Positions 57,241 to 64,000 of a stretch of DNA of 64,000 bases are shown here, one piece after another. Position 1 is the stretch's first letter, and each line of letters begins with the position of its first letter. The stretch is from Culex pipiens pallens (lineage: Eukaryota; Arthropoda; Insecta; Diptera; Culicidae), in the NCBI RefSeq assembly GCF_016801865.2, contig NC_068938.1, positions 90,358,221 to 90,422,220 of the forward strand, given 5' to 3'. Under the pieces are notes generated by a model. The model searched no databases. It was not told where the DNA came from and saw nothing but the letters and a program-made list of their open reading frames with translations. Position numbers and translations under genes: made by a program.

Positions 57241-57860
57241 CGAACGCGGCTAACTGGTGATGATGTAATTCTGCGACTGGTACGGACGTGGAAGATGGAA
57301 CGTGCCACCACCAATACAGCCTGAGTCAGCCCAAAACGAGGAGCGGAGAGAATTTCACCATCATAACGGGGAAACGCTCATACAAGCCGAACGAAAGTGA
57401 AGGTGTGCTTCTCCTCCACCCGCACCACCACCACCAACCCGGCGTCTCCATTGAATTATACCAGGACTAAGGGGATGTTCACAATGGCAATATGTGTTGG
57501 TTGTGACGAAATCAAAATCGATGACGAAGTGAGTCGCGCTTTTGTCGTACAATTTCGTGTTTTCTGACCAATATGAAGTGAGACGGTTTTGACTTTGACT
57601 GTGTTGGACTGACGGACTTCGGGGAGTGACGTTTGTGTCTATCGGTGGAAAGGTCGAACAAGAACTTTCCTTTGGCCGAGGCCGCCCAATTCTCTTCTCG
57701 TCTTTCGTGCGTGTTTGACATTGCACAAGGGTAACATTGCGTTTGGAGGATTTTTGTATATCACTCTCTATCTCGCTCACAAAATCATGTGATTTAAATT
57801 TTCGCTCGTGTGTAGAATGTTGTTTTTATGAAAATTTTAGCCTTTGCACTGACGCAGGCC
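57241..57860. other. GC-richer island, possible exon or promoter
   Basis: A 600-bp block with balanced composition stands out from its AT-rich surroundings. A 139-codon minus-strand frame (57780-57361) and a 60-codon plus frame are open, but both look low-complexity (His- or Gly-rich) and lack domains. TGACGTTT and other promoter-like words occur. It could be the 5' end of a gene outside my recognition. Confidence 0.3.
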
Positions 57861-58986
57861 GAGTCAGGCGGTGTAATTTGATTTTTCAGAGTAAATAAAG
57901 TCAGTTGAAAACAATCATTCAATTAGAGCGATTCAATACAGAGTTCTACTTTGAACAAGACATTAAGCCATATTACGTAAAGAGCGAGGTTTTGTTTTGG
58001 CTGTTTGAGCTGATTAGGGAATGATTGACGTGTTTTGGGGGGCACGACATCTGCTATCAAAAAGCACACATTGTAAAGGAAAATTTCCATTTAAAAATTA
58101 TTTGTTGCATGAAATTTGTTGGATTTTTTTCAATTTATTTGTTTTCCTTTTTCGTATTCTGTAAAGTTTACACTATACTCGTTCTTTTTCAAACATTAGC
58201 AGATGAAACTCATTGCTTGTTTCATAGATTCAGAGATAATGAAAACCCATTTTTTTATAGGTGTCCTATATTAGGTAATTGTGTCGTACTATTGTTGTGT
58301 TGTAATTCAAAACATGTGTTGGTTTTGTTTATTGTTGTTTAAAAAAGTAATTTGATGACAAACATGCATATTTATTAAAGATCTTTTAGCTGGAATGCAG
58401 TTTACTGAGCTATCAATTGCACAGTAAAATGAAAAGTTGAAAATTATCATTTGGAATAAATTAATAGTAGTTTATGAAACAAGTTGCAAAAAGAAGAATC
58501 TGCCTACTAGAAGTTTCAAGATTGACAAGCCAAGAATCGGGTTCAAATCACCGACGTAAAGTGTTGCTGGCCGGATGGCTAACGCCCGAAAGAGTCAAAA
58601 TTCTCACTAAGGAACAGATTTCTTGAAGCTCTTGAAGGAAGCCGATGATGGAGAAGCATAGAAATGTTCATTTTAACAAGCTCTACAACTGTCTAGAAGG
58701 GCCCAAAAATGTACAAATTGATCTAGTGGTTGTAGAAGAAGAAACAAGTTTTAGCTGAAATATTTTATTTATTTATTTATTAATTTTGTTAATTCCAATA
58801 TTTATATTTTGTCACGCTAGATTTCGGGTTTGGACCACAGTGCATTGGTATGGCGAAGTAGGCCGTTTTATATCTCTCAAATGACAGGAAAACTTGATAG
58901 TTTCACAAAGAAATTGTTGCATAAACTACTAATTTACCATTTGCCTTATGAGGGTTAAAACGACCTACTTTATGTAGCATTTCGTA
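57861..58986. other. AT-rich intergenic sequence
   Basis: No supported gene. The 105-codon frame at 58025 is AT-rich and hydrophobic without recognisable features. Confidence 0.4.
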
Positions 58987-60101
58987 GAGCGTCCAATTTC
59001 CCGTCCCGGGAAAAAAAAAATCCCGGGAATTCCCGGAATTGCCCGTGAAAAAATATTTCCCGTTTCCCGGGAAATTTATAAATTTCCCGGGAATTCCCGA
59101 AATATAAGCGGAAGTATATAATTTCTTAATTTTTTGGACCCATTTTTTCTTAATTGCTATAGAAAAAATGAAGAAACCTTGCTTAATGAAAATAAACTAT
59201 TACAATTCAGGTATACTTTTTAAATAATAATTGGATATCGAATAAAGAATATTTAAACCCTTTACCGCCAAAGCAAAATTGAGATTTTTTTTGCAAGAAG
59301 AATTACTTCAATTCGATCAAAAAATTTAAATTTTAAGTAAAAGAATTATGGAGCACTGGTGCAACAATGGGTGTTAGAAGGTTTAACATAAAAAAGGTAG
59401 AGGGATGATGTCAATTTATCTTAGAATTTAAATCATGTTTTCGTTCTATGAAAAAACATTTAACAGAAGTCATTAATAAAGCTGAAAACCATGTGGAAAA
59501 AAACATTACAAAATCATTTCAAAACTACTTTGCTTAAAAACTTGCTCCAAATATGTGAAAATATTGAGTTGTTTGATGTAAAACAAACACGAGAAGTTTA
59601 ATTTTTAAGGAAAAACTAAAAAGCTCAACCATTTTGTTCAAGAGCTGAAACCAGTATAACTTGGCTTAGAAAAGTTATTTGTTATGAAAAAAATAATTTC
59701 TGAATGATTTTATTCGATTCAACATAATGTGTCAAACCATACACTCTCAAACTGGTCACAGAGGCAAGTTTAAAAAAAATAAGATTGTGGATTCATTTTA
59801 TTAACTGTTCAGAACCTTTGATGAAAAAATTCTTCTCAACAAAAAATATCAGAGATCATTTTTTTATTTATTACACGATTTGAGCTTATTGAATTAGATA
59901 AAAATAGACATTTTCTTGTAGTTGCATGAATTAGTTGATCTTTACACTTATTTTAACCATTAGAGTCTCTGTCCTATTCAACTTTGATGCAAAATTTGAT
60001 TCAGAACCAAGATTAGAATAATTTTCAATAAATTTAAAATTTCCCGGGATTTTCTGGGAAATTGGTAGAAAATGTCCCGTTTCCCGGGAAATTGGACGCT
60101 C
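58987..60101. mobile_element. 1.1-kb MITE with CCCGGG-rich inverted ends
   Basis: The ends GAGCGTCCAATTTCCCG and CGGGAAATTGGACGCTC are exact inverted repeats flanked by TA (58985-58986, 60102-60103). The first 120 and last 70 nt are packed with TTTCCCGGGAAATT-type palindromes. The interior is AT-rich and non-coding. A small fragment of the same family is at 46405-46450. Confidence 0.93.
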
Positions 60102-60178
60102 TAATTTCAAGTTAATCAAAGGATCAAGTTTTTGGTTAATGTTTTATGACATGTCCAAAAACATATTTTGAAAACTAA

Positions 60179-60665
60179 GGCCGTTGCAATTATTTTTCAA
60201 AGTTTATGTCACCCCCCCAAAATTGATCCAAAAAATCAGGGGGCAAAAAACATATTTAAAAAAAAAAACAAAATTTCAATGGAAATAGAAGTCTAATCAA
60301 CTGAGAACAATCTAAAATGCCATTTCCTGCATTGAAAATCATATTTAGCATGTTTGGACTCGTTTAAAATTATTTTGAACTTTTATGAAATTACAATGTG
60401 CACCGCAAAAACTTTTTTTCTCGCAAAAATAAATTTTTCGTCAATACTTAACAATTTTGGAAATTAATTATTGCAAAACAACTGGACTTGTGTAGAATGC
60501 ATTTTTAAAAAACTTTTTTCATACAAATGTTGACACCGTGGCCTGTAATTTTATTTTTTTAACTTTTTTTTTGAAATTAGTAACCCCGGGAAATTGTTCG
60601 CTCTATAGAATGATGAATGATCTGAAAATTCCTTTAAAAGTTTCAGATTTTCGAATATTTACGTA
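60179..60665. repeat. Repeat with GGCCGTTGCAA end
   Basis: AAGGCCGTTGCAATTATTTTTCAAAG followed by CACCCCCCC and CAGGGGGCAAAAAAC resembles the left end of 61176-61631. A reversed relative ends at 62655 (TTGCAATGGCCTTAG). The two may be the ends of a 2.5-kb element interrupted by younger insertions. Confidence 0.55.
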
Positions 60666-62026
60666 GGGGCAGGGGGGCAGAATAGACCATGGGGGTAGAA
60701 TGGGCCACCCTTGGTTTTGGGCTTTAGAATGAATTTAGACCAACTGTAAGGCAAGGGTCTTATAAAGGACATCAAATAACATCACCACGCTGAAAACGAC
60801 GTTTGAATTCATTATATTTTTCGAATCATGAGCAAAAATGTAAATTTATTGACAAAACCACGCAAATGTTGTTTATTTCGAGGTTCTTAAATAAGCTTTC
60901 TCAAAAGTTAGATTGTTTGAAAAAGTTTGTTAAATACCAGGAGCTTTTACGAAGGTAATCAAACAACAACGGAACCTTCAAATCATTTAGAGGATCGGTG
61001 GTGGAAGTGTTAAATTAAAATCCACTTGGGGGCAGAATGGACCACCCTTTTCCTGCCTTATAAGAACAATCAAAAGTTATGAAATTTTGGTTAAATGGAT
61101 TATGTCGCTCCTGGTAGGTTCACCAATCACGTTTAATGCAACATTAGTTGATGTTTTAGTTTTTTTTTATGCTTAGGCCGATGCAAATATTTAATAAAGT
61201 TTTTGTCCCTCGGCCCTGGCCGAGGTCAAGGGGAGGGCAAAAAAAAAATTAAAATAACAAGCCATAGTCTTCACATTTTAATGAAAAAAGTGTTTTAGAA
61301 TGCATTTTACACTAGTTCAGTTGTTTTGCAATCATTAGTTTTCAAAAAATCTAAGATCTGACAAAAACAAAAATTGCATTGAAAAAAAATTGCATCGAAA
61401 ATTTTCAAAAAATCTTAAGATTTTTTAATAATCCCAAACATGCTAAAAATGTTTTTAAACGCAGGAGAATGTATTTTAATTTGATTTCTGCTGGTTGCAC
61501 TTGAATTTTCATTGAAATTTTGATGTTTATTGTAAAAATATTTTTTTTTGCCCCCTGATTTTTCGGGCCAATTTTGAAGGGGGGGGGGGGGGGGGGGGTG
61601 ACAAAAACTTTAAAAAATATTTGTACCAGCCTTATTTGTAAAAATAGTGTCTTATTTCAACATATTAAAACTATTTTCAAAAATGTTTCTTTTGGTAAGT
61701 GACTATTTTCATAAAGTGGTCTAAATGCATGGAAACTATGTTAGAAAGGCCCATTAAGTCATTTATTATCTCCCTTCGACGTGTTATTAGACAAAATAGC
61801 TTGTTTTATAAGGTGGCCCATTCTGCCCCGCACCCTGGAAAAGTAGTCGAAAAACTTTTTTTTTTAAATTGCATCAAAAATAGTTTTAAGCTAAGTTATT
61901 TTCATCAACATTGAAGGGAACATCTCAAAGCATAATCCTACTACACTGAATTCATAAATTTGTATCTTTTTCTATGGTTTTTGGTGCATTTTTCATAGGT
62001 GGGCCATTCTGCCCCCCACCTGCCCC
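60666..62026. mobile_element. MITE with GGGGCAGG inverted ends, TA flanks
   Basis: The left end GGGGCAGGGGGGCAGAATAG and right end CCATTCTGCCCCCCACC plus TGCCCC are inverted, with TA on both sides (60664-60665, 62027-62028). Internal echoes of GGGGGCAGAATGGACCACC (61028) and GGCCCATTCTGCCCC occur. It contains the nested MITE 61176-61631. Confidence 0.87.
61176..61631. mobile_element. Nested MITE with TTA flanks and G20 tract
   Basis: GGCCGATGCAAATATTT at the left and AAATATTTGTACCAGCC at the right are inverted, and TTA flanks both sides (61173-61175, 61632-61634). A 3-bp TWA-type duplication fits the PIF/Harbinger group (inference). A run of 20 G residues (61579-61598) lies near the right end. 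Confidence 0.82.
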
Positions 62027-62149
62027 TATCATTTTTGCATTGACAGCTGCCAAAACTGTCTTTTGTCATAGGGAAGGCCCCAACAAAGTTTGAGCCAAAT
62101 CGTTTCCGGTTTTGGTAGAGAATTGCTTCCTTGTCTTATAGTTGGTCTA

Positions 62150-62660
62150 AATTTTGCCCCTATGCAAATATAAGCATTTCGTATCTTGAGAAGGGATTTT
62201 ATGATCGATTTAGTGTCTTAGGGAAAGTTATAAGTTATGATTGGGAATATTTGAAAAATTATCTTTTTATCGCAGGAATCGATTTTGACAAACTTTGCTC
62301 TTTTAATTTTTTTCATATTTAGATATGTTTTAGTGGACGAAAATTGCCAACTTTTGAGCTATAGTGTATGACGTTCAGCGTCAAGTTATTAATTAAAACA
62401 AATTGGAGATTTGCGAAAAATGTCCCGAATTCCACAAATCACTATTATAGGATGAAATGAGTAATGGTTAAACATTTCCATTTTTGTCCATACAGCTGAG
62501 ATTTTTTTTTGCAATCTATTTAACAAGTTTTTTCAATGTATATTTCATGTGTAGTCAAAAATAATTTGTTTTGCCTCCTGATTTTTGGGAAAACTTTGAA
62601 GGAAAGAAGGTGACGGGGTTGGATGGAAACTTTAAATATTTTTTGCAATGGCCTTAGTAA
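62150..62660. repeat. Fragments of two dispersed repeat families
   Basis: Bases 62155-62400 resemble the 11290-12247 family (GGGATTTTATGATCGATTTAGTG; TTTTAGTGGACGAAAATTGCCAACTTT). Bases 62565-62655 are a reversed end of the GGCCGATGCAA family. Confidence 0.6.
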
Positions 62661-63898
62661 AGTAATAAAGTAAATTTTCCATGTTATCTTCTTTTCCTTT
62701 GATAAATTCTGTAAAATCAAATAGTCGTGATAAAATTAGCCGATCTGATACTTAGATTTGCCATCGCCAGAATATTTGTTGGAAACCAGCTTATCGCAGA
62801 GCCACACTTCCACTCAAGCTGCTACTGTAACGATCTGATCGACTCACCTATAAATAGTCCATCTTGCAAGCAGCCGATGCAAGTCCAAAATTAGCCGGGA
62901 GCGTGTCATCTTAAAAAAAACCGCGCTGAATTGGTGGAACGTCTCTCCCGTTCGACAGATTCTTCAAAAGACACAATTCCCTGAACACAAGAAGGGTCAT
63001 TCCCCGCATCTGGTTCGAGTCGAGAGGGATTTGTTTTACGTAACACTCACGGACTTCGGATACGTTTCAAGTAGTAATCGAGCGCAGGCGAGCAATTATT
63101 CAACTCTTATACGTTTAATATATGGCTTTTTCATTTTGAATCGACCTTCTATCATACCATGTTTTCTACAAATAAAAAATCAACATGATAAACTAAAAGT
63201 ATCGGTATTTTTGTATATAAATATATTCTTAGCTCGTGCTTCTTCTAAACCTAGCATCATTCCAGTTTGCTTCTTCTTTTTCGTCGTTCTAAGTGCTGGT
63301 GCCTTCTGCATTTTCGTTTTTTCTTCGATTCCTTTCAAGCATTTTTTTTAATGAAATACGATTAAGGATCACTACTAAGTTTTTTTTTGTGTTTTTTTGT
63401 TGTCTCATCTTGTGTATGTTTGTGTATAATAAAATGCATCTTTCTCTCATTTCTTTTCACGTCTGCTTGTTGCATGCACTAGACATTCATGGAAAATTAA
63501 GACAGAAAAGTGGTCATGCGACCAAAAGATTGTCAAACAGTAAGTTAAAAGAAAGGTTAGTAAGTGTTGGTTACAACGGTAATTGCAAAGCTTTCCGAAC
63601 AAATTACGACTCAATTAAGCTTGGATTCCAATGTTTTCCAGACCTTTTCGATTCACCTTCACCTTCAACTTTTTTTTCAAATAATTTGTACGAACTTTTT
63701 TGGAAGAACCGGAGATTTGTTTTTTTTTCTTGGTTTTCGTGTGACTTTTTTTTATTATTTGCGACAATCCGTTTGCCATACTGTCTCATCTCGACGGGGT
63801 TAATTCTCTGCTAAACTGTTGGCGATCAGCCAGGCGACAGCGCGCGCGGTAATAATAGCTAGAAGAGCATTCTTTGTTTTTTTTGTGTTGTGTTTTAG
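62661..63898. other. Possible promoter region; T-rich downstream
   Basis: A TATAAATA box at 62849-62856 lies within a GC-richer 250 bp, the best core-promoter candidate near the right edge. The T-rich sequence after about 63100 gives open frames (such as 63293-63814) of improbable, Phe-rich composition that I do not call genes. Confidence 0.3.
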
Positions 63899-64000
63899 CA
63901 AATCTGGTCACACCTGTGCTGGTCGCAGCTTAGCTGATCGTGGTCGTGGCCTGGCTGCTGGCCACCATCGCCGGAGGTGGTTGCGCTATCGGGGCGTCAA
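63899..64000 (+). other. Possible exon start at window edge
   Basis: A T/G-rich tract ending TTTTAG (63898) is followed by 100 nt of GC-rich sequence, open in one plus-strand frame to the edge (SGHTCAGRSLADRG and an Ala/Gly-rich run). It could be an internal exon of a gene starting near 62880, but the minus strand is also partly open here and no family is recognised. Confidence 0.2.

Noticed and set aside
63293..63814. 173-codon plus-strand frame
   Set aside because: Phe- and Leu-rich translation of a T-rich region with no domain or splice support.

Overview
The window is eukaryotic, insect, and almost certainly from a mosquito of the Culex lineage. The evidence is spliced genes with short GT-AG introns (55-72 nt apart from one 4.8 kb intron), GC-rich coding islands in AT-rich DNA, and a dense load of small inverted-repeat transposons. 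Two tRNA-related SINE copies carry two RNA-polymerase-III box B motifs in tandem, the architecture known as 'Twin', described from Culex pipiens. The species call is inference; the gene calls do not depend on it. I see no bacterial genes, operons, CRISPR arrays or intact tRNA/rRNA genes.

Four protein-coding units are well supported. (1) A near-intact non-LTR retrotransposon of the L1/Tx1 type (about 3.8-8.3 kb, +) has an RNA-binding ORF1 and an endonuclease/reverse-transcriptase ORF2. (2) Cytosolic animal-type fatty acid synthase (15.35-27.82 kb, +) has eight coding exons that join into one 2419-residue frame carrying KS, MAT, DH, ER, KR, ACP and TE active-site motifs. (3) An OGFOD3-like membrane 2-oxoglutarate/Fe(II) oxygenase (38.0-39.05 kb, -) has two coding exons and 324 residues. 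(4) GAPDH (48.31-49.31 kb, -) has one coding exon and 332 residues. FAS and GAPDH are housekeeping lipogenic and glycolytic enzymes; I see nothing linking the genes into a cluster.

Layout: a 152-bp satellite at the left edge; a long-armed foldback element; the LINE; a repeat-rich gap; FAS, whose first coding intron holds at least four datable transposon insertions; a nested repeat zone at 29-37 kb (TIR element, antisense non-LTR insertion with a 27-nt target duplication, decayed RT fragment, inverted minisatellites, 164-bp tandem repeat, probable solo LTR); OGFOD3; a stretch of decayed coding-like sequence (42-44.3 kb); SINEs; GAPDH with its TATA promoter; and a MITE-dominated right part (52-62.7 kb).

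The most interesting unexplained signal is in an 809-bp non-autonomous insertion at 53.94-54.75 kb. It carries three copies of a small hairpin whose stem changes are compensatory between copies, suggesting selection on RNA structure. Also notable are the single in-frame stop separating the two LINE ORFs and a perfect 53-bp-arm hairpin at 53.33-53.45 kb.
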